Below are positions 8,203-16,131 of a DNA stretch of 28,865 bases, piece by piece. The stretch lies in the IMG/VR virus record IMGVR_UViG_3300039136_000093, positions 1 through 28,865 of that record, one strand, 5' to 3'. Within the stretch, counting starts at the first letter, position 1; the number at the start of each line of letters is the position of its first letter. Under the pieces are notes generated by a model. That model was not told the DNA's origin, did no database searches, and was given only the letters and a program-made list of their open reading frames with translations. Source of the DNA: a virus. The position numbers were made by a program, and so were the translations under genes.

Positions 8203-8721
8203 TTATCTAAAAATTATAGTCAAAGTAATTCTATACTTTGGTCCACTCACAGATTGTGGTCTGATGGCGTGTGGTGTTGAACCATCAAATAATATTATTC
8301 TGCCAGGTTTGTATAACGAAGTGAATGAAACTTTCTCTAGATCATTTGGATCATAAAACATTGTCTCACCATACCAACCATCTTCCCAGGTCAAGTTACA
8401 ATAATATAAAGCAACTTGTTTATTTGGATGTGAATGAATGAAGTGTACATCCGATGGACGTATCAAATTGAGAATAACAGATTCTATATTACGGCAAGTA
8501 AAAAAAGAAGTTTCGTCTATACATTCTGCAATGTATGGGAAAATTTTACTTTCATTCAAATTATTATTATCCCACGATGAATGAATATTGGGTATAGCTT
8601 TATCATTCTCAATCATGGGACGATCAACCCAACCCAAACTAAAGTTGGATCTAGTACAATAATCTAGTAATTTTTCTCTTACAGTAAAGGGTACTTTATT
8701 ATCAAATACTTGGAGATCCAT
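8203..8721 (-). CDS. 2OG-Fe(II) oxygenase-family protein with a variant HxH motif
   Basis: This 172-residue protein fits the small phage 2OG-oxygenase fold: an N-terminal helical part, then NLIRPSDVHFIHSHPN, ALYYCNLTWEDGWYGETMFY, KPGRIILFDGSTPH and KYRITLTIIF. The candidate metal ligands are H96 and H151, with R164 placed to bind 2OG. The usual HxD reads H96-S-H98, so the carboxylate ligand is replaced by His. The YYCNLTW..GW.GET.FYD segment is characteristic of the family. It lies nine bases after the 778-residue collagen-like gene and before the 1076-residue one, so fibre modification is plausible. Whether it is active as a hydroxylase without the Asp cannot be told from sequence. Confidence 0.75.
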   Translation of the reverse strand: MDLQVFDNKVPFTVREKLLDYCTRSNFSLGWVDRPMIENDKAIPNIHSSWDNNNLNESKIFPYIAECIDETSFFTCRNIESVILNLIRPSDVHFIHSHPNKQVALYYCNLTWEDGWYGETMFYDPNDLEKVSFTSLYKPGRIILFDGSTPHAIRPQSVSGPKYRITLTIIFR

Positions 8722-8730
8722 ACGTTATAA

Positions 8731-11067
8731 TCATGTCTTCATAATATAGCATAATGCGTAGTATGGTGGTCTGTTTTCGTGACTATTTCCTGATCCAGCG
8801 GAACCAGAACTGCCAGTGATACTGTGCGTATGACCTCCAGAACCTTCTGTTTGCTTGTTATCTCCCCTACAATCATTGTCGCCACCTTTCCACCAACGAT
8901 AACCTCCATTACCATCATTCACCTGATCAATATAAGTGTGAGTGTGATTACCAGGATTGCTAGTACCATAACTTCCAGCACCGTGAGTGTGAGAGGGCAA
9001 CTGTGCTGTCGTAAGAGTAACCGAGTCGGCACCACCAGTAGCATCAACGGCATAACTATCACCCGCGCCAACGACAAATCTATTTCTTAAGTCGGGTGTA
9101 CTATTCTGACCATCACATATCACCCATCCATTTGGAATAGCATTTGCTGCACCAGACCAAATAATAATTCCTCCTTGAGGAACTGCAAATGTTGATAATC
9201 CACCCTGAGCTCCCTGAACCCCTTGAGGTCCTGTTGAACCTGTAGCACCTTGGACGCCTTGATTTCCTGTAGGACCAGTGGGACCAGCAGGTCCTGTTGG
9301 TCCAGTAGAACCTGTAGCACCTTGGACGCCTTGATTTCCTGTAGGACCAGTAGGTCCTGTTGGTCCAGTAGAACCTGTAGCACCTTGGACGCCTTGATTT
9401 CCTGTAGGACCAGTGGGACCAGCAGCACCCTGAACACCCTGAGCACCCTGAACGCCTTGATTACCTTGAGGACCAGTAGGACCTGTAGCACCAGTGTCAC
9501 CTTTTGTACCAGTCCTAGCAAAAGTTGCAATTATATCTTCATCATTACTAAACGATGTGGCACCAGAAACGTATGAAACTGTTACCTTATGATAACCAGA
9601 TGCTTCTGTGTTTGTACCACTGATTGTAAACAGGGTGAAATCTGCTGCGTTAAGTCTATTAGATACTCTAACATGACCTTTAACCGTTGACGTTGAATCG
9701 TCGATTGTTCTTAAGAATGCTTGAATATCATTACCACCATCATCCTCATCATCAATATACATTAATGTTGCAGAGGATAAGTCTGCATTGTTGAATCTCA
9801 AATTCCCCTGACCAGGATCCGAATCTGCTGTTGAGGTATCAAAAGTATAATCAAAGGTCGCCCCACCAAAGTTTCCATCAGCACCTTGAACACCTTGAGG
9901 ACCTGTGGATCCACCAGAACCAGCAGCACCCTGAACACCCTGTGCACCTTGAACGCCCTGATTACCTTGAGGACCAGTGGCACCAGTGGCACCTTGAACT
10001 CCTTGATTACCTTGAGGACCCGTTGATCCAGTAGCACCTTGAACGCCCTGATTACCTTGAGGACCAGTGGCACCAGTGGCACCTTGGACGCCCTGAGCTC
10101 CTTGAACTCCTTGATTACCTTGAGGACCCGTTGATCCAGTAGCACCTTGAACTCCCTGAGAACCTTGAGGACCCGTTGATCCAGTAGCACCTTGAACTCC
10201 CTGAGAACCTTGAGGACCCGTATTTGTAGGAAGATTACTTAAATTAGATCCATCACCATAATAAAAATTAGCGGTGACAATACCAGCAGAAAGAACAGTG
10301 GTATTTGAAGAGTTGACAATACCAAGGGGATTAGTCGTTCCTATACCAACATTAGATAAAGTATGAATACCAGCGTTGGTTACTACAAATCTCCCTCCAA
10401 GTATTCCATCCGATATACCACTGCTTGCATCAACCCACTGTGCGCTATCACCATCGTTGTAATATATTTTGAGACGACCTGTGTCACTTTCCCACCATAA
10501 ATCACCACCATTTGGACTTGAAGGAGCGTCATCAGATATGGTTACAGTCTCACTACCACCAGAAGTTTCTACCCACTGAGCACTATCAGCGTCCACATAA
10601 TAAACATAAAGTTCACCAATATCTTTATCCCACCACAAATCACCATCTACCGGTGCTGGAGATGTTGGTGGATTACTAGAGACCTTTACTCTAGCACTAG
10701 AAGCATCAATTGTAATTGTAGAAATAGTGCCACTAGCGGTGGCAGTAACACCAGCACCAACAAAATTAAGTTTTGATATACTATTTGCAACACCAATTAG
10801 AGTGCTTTCATCAAAAACACTAATACCACCTGGTTGCAATCCAGGTTGTTGTTGCCAATATCTATCGTAAGTATCACCATTAGGAATGGTAATTAATTGA
10901 TAGTATTGATTTGATAGGGGTATACTTTTTTCTCCAGGATATCCTAGATTTGGTTCTACCTCACCTGGAGACACATAAAGATGTCGGTCAGTATGCAGAC
11001 CGGCATTATTAACAATCTTAACTCTACCACTGAGATATCGCTGCGTCGGTTTTCTTGCGTCTGCCAT
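8731..11067 (-). CDS. Collagen-like tail fibre with C-terminal tail-collar domain, 778 residues
   Basis: The N-terminus ([20 protein letters not shown]) leads into two copies of a DLWW...YY.D.DSAQWV module at about 128-210. Gly-X-Y tracts occupy about 284-393 and 522-624 ([16 protein letters not shown]). Between them lies a third copy of domain A ([19 protein letters not shown]). Residues from about 626 form a phage tail-collar-type tip: [38 protein letters not shown], then LPSHTHG, GNHTHTY and GGHTHSITG. The repeated HTH motifs match the metal-binding His motifs of T4 short tail fibre gp12 and its relatives. It is therefore probably the functional counterpart of a short tail or receptor-binding fibre. 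It follows the 322-residue gene by six bases. Confidence 0.85.
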   Translation of the reverse strand: MADARKPTQRYLSGRVKIVNNAGLHTDRHLYVSPGEVEPNLGYPGEKSIPLSNQYYQLITIPNGDTYDRYWQQQPGLQPGGISVFDESTLIGVANSISKLNFVGAGVTATASGTISTITIDASSARVKVSSNPPTSPAPVDGDLWWDKDIGELYVYYVDADSAQWVETSGGSETVTISDDAPSSPNGGDLWWESDTGRLKIYYNDGDSAQWVDASSGISDGILGGRFVVTNAGIHTLSNVGIGTTNPLGIVNSSNTTVLSAGIVTANFYYGDGSNLSNLPTNTGPQGSQGVQGATGSTGPQGSQGVQGATGSTGPQGNQGVQGAQGVQGATGATGPQGNQGVQGATGSTGPQGNQGVQGATGATGPQGNQGVQGAQGVQGAAGSGGSTGPQGVQGADGNFGGATFDYTFDTSTADSDPGQGNLRFNNADLSSATLMYIDDEDDGGNDIQAFLRTIDDSTSTVKGHVRVSNRLNAADFTLFTISGTNTEASGYHKVTVSYVSGATSFSNDEDIIATFARTGTKGDTGATGPTGPQGNQGVQGAQGVQGAAGPTGPTGNQGVQGATGSTGPTGPTGPTGNQGVQGATGSTGPTGPAGPTGPTGNQGVQGATGSTGPQGVQGAQGGLSTFAVPQGGIIIWSGAANAIPNGWVICDGQNSTPDLRNRFVVGAGDSYAVDATGGADSVTLTTAQLPSHTHGAGSYGTSNPGNHTHTYIDQVNDGNGGYRWWKGGDNDCRGDNKQTEGSGGHTHSITGSSGSAGSGNSHENRPPYYALCYIMKT
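9239..9420. repeat. Tandem DNA repeats in a collagen-like tract
   Basis: A block beginning CCTGTAGCACCTTGGACGCC starts at 9239, 9311 and 9374, so spacings are 72 and 63 bases, both multiples of the 9-base Gly-X-Y unit length. Copies are nearly identical at DNA level, which suggests recent duplication or slippage within the shaft. Confidence 0.75.
9500..9887 (-). repeat. Domain A, copy 3 of 3 (interrupting globular module)
   Basis: Diverged copy of the module found twice in the 1076-residue protein: [18 protein letters not shown] to [16 protein letters not shown]..(T/N)[12 protein letters not shown] and RVSNRLNA are conserved across the three. Edges are approximate. Confidence 0.7.
10120..10219. 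repeat. 45-base tandem repeat in a collagen-like tract
   Basis: The string TTGAGGACCCG recurs at 10120, 10165 and 10210. The 45-base unit (five Gly-X-Y triplets) is almost perfectly repeated, pointing to recent expansion of the shaft. Confidence 0.8.
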
Positions 11068-11073
11068 CTCTTA

Positions 11074-12042
11074 TTATGTTGTAGAGTTTTCAAGAATACT
11101 TGCGAGGAATTCCATCTGTAGTGGCGCGACCAATCCACCAGCAGTTGAAACGCCGACATAAACAGTAATAGTGTTTACAGTCGTAGCGCCGATGCCAGTT
11201 TGAATACCAGCAACAGGATCTGTAGGTCTTGGGTATGCGTGCTCTGTGGAATTATTATCTTGAGTGCAAGTAAATATTAAAGAAGATGTGGCGATACTTA
11301 CAGTATTAGAAGTTGTAAGACCATGAGAGGGCATGGTAAGAACTAAATTGCCAGTCTTTCCACTATACGATGCTGTGGTTGGTGTATATTTTGTGCCGTT
11401 ATTATCTGTGATTGACTCTGCCTTAGAACGCACAAAGTAGTGAATAGCAGGATTAAAAATGTGAACGTACCCAAGAGAACCACCAACAAATGTGGTAAAA
11501 GTCTTTGAAGTTCCTACACTGCCAGTAATACTATCAACAGTATATGATTGTTGAGGATCTGGAAATATCGTTGTTGTAATACCTGTGCTTCCAAGACAGG
11601 TAAATGCAAGACCCGCAAGAGTAACCTGATCTCCTGCTTCAAATCCATGAGGGTCCATGGTTGTGACGGTTGCCACACCAGCAGGTTCATGGTATTTTAC
11701 ATCATAGACTGTACCTACACCAGTTTGTGTAGCAGTTATATACAACCTATCAAACGTAGTAGCAGTTTTTTCTAAAACTAATCTACCATCAATTAAGATA
11801 GCAGCATCATTAGGTGGAATCTCAATATCTTTAATTACTCTAATATCTCTTTGGTTACCAGTGCTTCTTGATTCTCTTCTGTGAATTAAAGTTGCTGTTG
11901 GATAAGTTCCAACTCCAACATTAGCAACCTGTGCATACAGCAAAATCGCAGAAGTTCCTGTAGGAACCTCGTAAAGTTTTTGCTCCCCTGGTGCGACAGG
12001 GACAGCAAGCGTAATAAACTTATTAACTGGTGCGACTGCCAT
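11074..12042 (-). CDS. Virion structural protein, 322 residues, fibre or baseplate region
   Basis: The N-terminus (MAVAPVNKFITLAVPVAPGE) leads into a beta-rich domain with ATLIHRRESRSTGNQRDIRV and IKDIEIPPNDAAILIDGRLV. Two related segments follow. The first is VATVTTMDPHGFEAGDQVTL with FTC and YTVDSI; the second is LVLTMPSHGLTTSNTVSI with FTC and HAYPRPTDPV. The '(H)G(F/L)..(G/S)(D/N).V.(L/I)' pattern suggests an internal duplication. It sits between the 1155- and 778-residue fibre genes, so a connector or baseplate-attached role is possible. I cannot assign a T4 equivalent. Its ribosome-binding site (GGGAGGA) is formed by the last codons of the upstream gene. Confidence 0.65.
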   Translation of the reverse strand: MAVAPVNKFITLAVPVAPGEQKLYEVPTGTSAILLYAQVANVGVGTYPTATLIHRRESRSTGNQRDIRVIKDIEIPPNDAAILIDGRLVLEKTATTFDRLYITATQTGVGTVYDVKYHEPAGVATVTTMDPHGFEAGDQVTLAGLAFTCLGSTGITTTIFPDPQQSYTVDSITGSVGTSKTFTTFVGGSLGYVHIFNPAIHYFVRSKAESITDNNGTKYTPTTASYSGKTGNLVLTMPSHGLTTSNTVSIATSSLIFTCTQDNNSTEHAYPRPTDPVAGIQTGIGATTVNTITVYVGVSTAGGLVAPLQMEFLASILENSTT

Positions 12043-12051
12043 CTTATCTTA

Positions 12052-15000
12052 TTATCCTCCCAGGGCAAGTATCAATGGTGTAAGGTTTGCTTGTATCGCT
12101 CTATTGAAATCTCTTCCAGCAATCGATGATGTTGTTTGGTCAATAACCAGTCCTGATCCGATTCTAAAGTTACCTTTTTGGTCGGTGCTTGTGAATGGAA
12201 TTTGTCCACCATTGATAGCGACAATTTCATTCTCAGGAATAGGTTCTCCACCCTGGAAGGGGTTTGCTCTATTTATGTCCGTACCCGCACCGACGTATTC
12301 AAAGGAGTGTGAACTGGTGATGATGCGACTGAGGCGACGGAAACTCATACTTACACCAGTTCCTACAGAATAAGGAACAAATTCATTGAAGGTAACAGTA
12401 GATAATCCAGTGTTAGTAGTAGGTTCAGTCGCCTTATCAACCGTGAATAAAATTGGGTCAGTAACTGCTTCTGCCGCTGCACCACCATTACCAGAGAATG
12501 TAATTGAAATGTTCTGCTGATTAGTGCCAGAACCAGCAGGTAAGAAGTTTCTACCACTAGCAACAACATCAATAGAACTTACAGTTCCAGCAGCACTAAC
12601 ATTAGCAGATAGTTCTGCTAAGATACCCTCAGGTCCAAATGGTTCAGAGACACTGACTGCTGGTGGTGCCGACTGACTGTATCCAGATCCACCGTTTGTA
12701 ATTTTAATAGTTCTGATAACTCTCAGAGGTTCAGTAACAATACCCGTCTTCGTTCCAGTATCAGTGTAATCATCAAGATTTATCTTGAAGAAAGCACCTT
12801 GACCATCAAATGGTTTTCTGACAGCAGCATCTTCATCACGAACACCAAATACTTGGAAGGTATCAACATCTGCCAGTTTAGCACCTGTGTTGATACCAGT
12901 AAATTCGTCGCCACTTGTACCATCAGCGAAAAGACCGAAGACACCGAAAGAAGAGTTGGAGTTTGTAAGGTCACACTGACCACCACTACCAGCGAAGATA
13001 GCAATCTTGGAGTTGATTGTGAAGATAGAAACCAACTGAGCGTATCCTTTGTTAGTCAGAGATACACCGATACCATTCTGGTTGTATTGAGTGTAAGAGT
13101 CAACAACCATACTCTTAAGGTCTTGACCCAGATTATTAGTACCACTGAATGCAGCATTAGCAAGGTTTCCATCAACTCTCATACCAACACTGTCAGTAGC
13201 AAAGTTAGTACAGTTACGGACATATGGTGATCTCCATCTGCCACTTGGACCTTCATTAGCAGGTCCTGGAGCAACATATCCACTATTCTGATTGGCAGTC
13301 AGTGGTGGGAAAGCAACCATGGCACCAGTATATCCGGTAGATACATTGTTACCAGCGAAGTTCATATTCTCAATCAGGCAACCACGTCTGACGTGAAATA
13401 GGTCTTCTGCAGGATTGTTAGGAACAACAGTTACAAGTCTCAAGTCCTGACCAGAGATAGAAACATCAGTTCTAAGTCCGATGGGATTATTTTCAAAATA
13501 TGTTCCGGGTCTTACATATATGGTGTCTCCATCTAGAGCGACTGCTGCTGCACCACCAATTGTAGCTTTAGCATCGCCCTCAAGTAATCCAGAGTTTGAA
13601 TCATTTCCGTCTTTGGTGACATATAAGATATTTGTCGTTTCAACACCAGGTGGTCTCCATGACACACCAGTTCCAACTGAAGATAATCTATAATCAGTCT
13701 TACCAGTGGCAACACTACCATTAATATCAATCAGAGTGCTATTAAGTTCTAATGAACCATCAAGGACAGTGTTTCCATCAACTTTGAGTGCATTGTGGAT
13801 TGTAGTAGCACCACCAACTGTTAATCCACCACCAACACTGGCATCTAAATCAACTGTTAATGTATTATTGATTGTTGTAGCACCAGCAACATCTAAAGTG
13901 CCATCAAGATCCGTATTAGAATCAACTTTTAGTGTATTGTGGATTGTAGTAGCACCACCAACTGTCAGACCACCACCAACAATAACATTATCTCTCGCTG
14001 GATTATATCTAATTCCACTGTCAACTCTTACAGTTTCAATACCAGTGGATACAGAGTTTTCAACAAAAGGAATGAAGAACTCTTGATCAGTGAGAGTTTG
14101 AACAGTCTCAATAAATGTTGCAATACCTGCTCTAGTAGCGTTTGTTGCTAATCCTGCTACCGTAGCAAAACCAGATTGTTTAGCAAAGGTGGAGAAACCA
14201 GCAATTCTTGCAAATGTAGCAGCACCTGAAACGGTAGAGAAACCAGATTGATTTGCAAAGGTAGCAATACCAGCGACGGTAGCAAATCCTGTCTGACTAG
14301 CAAAAGTAACAATACCTGCTCTTAAAGCGAAGGTAGCAGTTCCGGATACTGTAGAGAATCCTGACTGATTAGCGAAGGTGGCAATACCGGCGACTGTAGA
14401 GAACCCAGTCTGATTAGCAACGGTTGCAACACCAGCAGTCTGAGCGAATGTTGCAGCAAAAGCAATATTGGAAAACGTAGATAGACCAGCGACCTGTGCA
14501 AACGTAGCGGAAGCAGCAACAGTCGCAAATCCTGCTCTAATTGAAAACGTAGCGGCAGCAGCAACAGTCGCAAATCCTGTTCTAGTCGTGAATGTGGCAA
14601 TACCAGCATTATGTGCGTAGATTGCCGTTGTTGCAGTTCCAGTAATGTTGTTATTATGAACCCTCAGAGGGGCATCAATTCTTACAGTGCTGCCAAAGGT
14701 TGCAACACCAACTACTCCAATATTGCCTCTGAACAATGAAAATCCATCAACATCCAGTGGAACTTCTGGATTTAGTTTATTAATACCTACATTAACTGTT
14801 GTATGAATGCCAGAATTGTTTTTCTGCCAGTGATCTTTGATACGAATGTCAACGGTAGTTCCATTAGCAGTAGCATCAACTAAATCACCACCACTATCGG
14901 TTCCAATTAGGTTCATTGTGGTAAATGAACCAACACCAACTAAGACACCTTCGTTTTGAACAAAGAAACCATCAGTCTGAGCGTCTGGTGCAGCACTAAC

Positions 15001-15519
15001 CCAACGAATGCCATTTACGTCACGAGAGAGGAAGAAACCATTGGATCCTTGAGCATTAACAGAGTCAAAAATGTTTTGAGTGACCCTAAGATTATTAAGA
15101 TCAAGATCCCTTTCAGGAAGTGTGCTACCTATGCCTACTCTACCAGCACGAGGACCTGAAGCAAATCCTACAAGATGCTGTGTTCCATCATCATTAGTGA
15201 GTTCAAAACGTTCACGAACAGTCGCAATACCAACATCAATATTATCAACATCAAGGTTATCTGCTTCTACATCAGCAAATGTTGCAGTGGATGCTACAGA
15301 AACTGTGCCCTGGAATGCTGAAGGACCAACAAAGGTCGAAACACCTGAAACATACAGGTCAGCAATATTCGCCTGCTTCGTAATATTAATATCTTCTACA
15401 GTAAGATCCGTTCCGAATCCTACGAAATCATAGTAAAGCGTTCCGTAAATATATACGTCTTTTAGAAACTCAGCCTTCTGAGTAAATGTTGTCTCGTTAT
15501 TAAAAACTTGATCTGACAT
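12052..15519 (-). CDS. Large repeat-rich fibre or baseplate protein with beta-helix domain, 1155 residues
   Basis: The N-terminus (MSDQVFNNETTFTQKAEFLK) is followed by fibre modules with VGIGSTLPERDLDL and GINKLNP motifs. Residues about 300-470 form a run of alternating units of the type GFATVAGIATFANQS. Next come VGGGLTVGGATTIHNTLKVD repeats near 510-595. From about 625 there is a segment ILYVTKDGNDSNSGL, then DGDTIYVRPGTYFENNPIGL, typical of right-handed parallel beta-helix (pectate-lyase-like) tail spikes. The C-terminal part has a GGSGYSQSAPPAVSV module also seen in gp5, and ends LTPLILALGG. The position suggests a large baseplate-attached fibre or spike, perhaps the counterpart of a gp10-type component, but I cannot confirm a T4 name. 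The start overlaps the previous stop. Confidence 0.75.
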   Translation of the reverse strand: MSDQVFNNETTFTQKAEFLKDVYIYGTLYYDFVGFGTDLTVEDINITKQANIADLYVSGVSTFVGPSAFQGTVSVASTATFADVEADNLDVDNIDVGIATVRERFELTNDDGTQHLVGFASGPRAGRVGIGSTLPERDLDLNNLRVTQNIFDSVNAQGSNGFFLSRDVNGIRWVSAAPDAQTDGFFVQNEGVLVGVGSFTTMNLIGTDSGGDLVDATANGTTVDIRIKDHWQKNNSGIHTTVNVGINKLNPEVPLDVDGFSLFRGNIGVVGVATFGSTVRIDAPLRVHNNNITGTATTAIYAHNAGIATFTTRTGFATVAAAATFSIRAGFATVAASATFAQVAGLSTFSNIAFAATFAQTAGVATVANQTGFSTVAGIATFANQSGFSTVSGTATFALRAGIVTFASQTGFATVAGIATFANQSGFSTVSGAATFARIAGFSTFAKQSGFATVAGLATNATRAGIATFIETVQTLTDQEFFIPFVENSVSTGIETVRVDSGIRYNPARDNVIVGGGLTVGGATTIHNTLKVDSNTDLDGTLDVAGATTINNTLTVDLDASVGGGLTVGGATTIHNALKVDGNTVLDGSLELNSTLIDINGSVATGKTDYRLSSVGTGVSWRPPGVETTNILYVTKDGNDSNSGLLEGDAKATIGGAAAVALDGDTIYVRPGTYFENNPIGLRTDVSISGQDLRLVTVVPNNPAEDLFHVRRGCLIENMNFAGNNVSTGYTGAMVAFPPLTANQNSGYVAPGPANEGPSGRWRSPYVRNCTNFATDSVGMRVDGNLANAAFSGTNNLGQDLKSMVVDSYTQYNQNGIGVSLTNKGYAQLVSIFTINSKIAIFAGSGGQCDLTNSNSSFGVFGLFADGTSGDEFTGINTGAKLADVDTFQVFGVRDEDAAVRKPFDGQGAFFKINLDDYTDTGTKTGIVTEPLRVIRTIKITNGGSGYSQSAPPAVSVSEPFGPEGILAELSANVSAAGTVSSIDVVASGRNFLPAGSGTNQQNISITFSGNGGAAAEAVTDPILFTVDKATEPTTNTGLSTVTFNEFVPYSVGTGVSMSFRRLSRIITSSHSFEYVGAGTDINRANPFQGGEPIPENEIVAINGGQIPFTSTDQKGNFRIGSGLVIDQTTSSIAGRDFNRAIQANLTPLILALGG
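13780..13980 (-). repeat. Repeated GGGLTVGGATTIHN(T/A)LKVD blocks
   Basis: DNA at about 13780-13834 and 13926-13980 is nearly identical (both contain GTGGATTGTAGTAGCACCAC). A diverged middle copy encodes LDVAGATTINNTLTVD. Each unit is about 23 residues. Confidence 0.7.
14110..14612 (-). repeat. About 15-residue hydrophobic repeat array
   Basis: More than ten imperfect units of the pattern (A)G(F/I)(A/S)T(V/F)A.. alternate with .ATFA(N/R)(Q/x)(S/x). The period is about 45 bases, or two half-units of 7 to 8 residues. Edges are approximate. Confidence 0.75.
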
Positions 15520-16130
15520 TAGAAGAGACCACCTATTGCTCCACCAACGAAACCACCAACAGGACCACCGATGGCACCACCGACAGCATTGCCGATGAAT
15601 GAACCATCAATTCCTACTTCACCACTTAAGAAATCAGTTCCTATTTGTGTTCCTGTGTAAATTCTACCGATAAACTGTTCATTAAGTGGGACTGCGTTAC
15701 CACTTATACCTCTTGTAGAATAATAATTTGCTCTAACTTGAATATCATTTGATAATAAACGGATTCTTTTACCTGCAACTAAATCAAGATTCTTATCGGC
15801 GTTGACAATTATATTAGCACCAGATACAGTTACATTACCGTTTCTGTCTGCCTTGATATTAACATTACCTCTTCTTGCTTGGATGTTAATATCAACGCCC
15901 TTATCTTCATTATATTCACCGGCAGCGATTTCAATACTCTTATCACTATGAATTTTAAGAGCACCAGACTCACTGAATCTTATTGACGACTTAAGGTCCT
16001 GATCTGTTACACCATAAAGTTGATAGACTTGTCTTCCATCAATACCCATTTGCTGGTCATTGACGTAGATACCAAATTTTGGACCGTAGAGTTCGGCAAA
16101 TGATTGTGTGAATACTTTTGGTGCTGCCAT
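15519..16130 (-). CDS. Probable beta-helical tail spike/needle protein, separate from gp5
   Basis: This 203-residue protein has a central run of short alternating strands: GALKIHSDKSIEIAAGE, DINIQARRGNVNIKADRNG, VTVSGANIIVNADKNLDLVA and KRIRLLSNDIQVRA. This pattern is typical of the intertwined beta-helix of gp5- and VgrG-type spikes. The C-terminus is Gly-rich (GNAVGGAIGGPVGGFVGGAI), unusual for a needle and possibly membrane-active or a partner site. It directly follows gp5 by one base. In T4 the beta-helix is the C-terminal domain of gp5; here gp5 lacks it, so a split spike is inferred. The Gly-rich tail has no counterpart I recognise. Confidence 0.65.
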   Translation of the reverse strand: MAAPKVFTQSFAELYGPKFGIYVNDQQMGIDGRQVYQLYGVTDQDLKSSIRFSESGALKIHSDKSIEIAAGEYNEDKGVDINIQARRGNVNIKADRNGNVTVSGANIIVNADKNLDLVAGKRIRLLSNDIQVRANYYSTRGISGNAVPLNEQFIGRIYTGTQIGTDFLSGEVGIDGSFIGNAVGGAIGGPVGGFVGGAIGGLF

Positions 16131-16131
16131 C

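Noticed and set aside
9239-10219. CRISPR-like regular repeats
   Set aside because: Spacing is a multiple of nine bases, the repeats are in frame, and the 'spacers' are further Gly-X-Y codons, so this is coding repeat structure.
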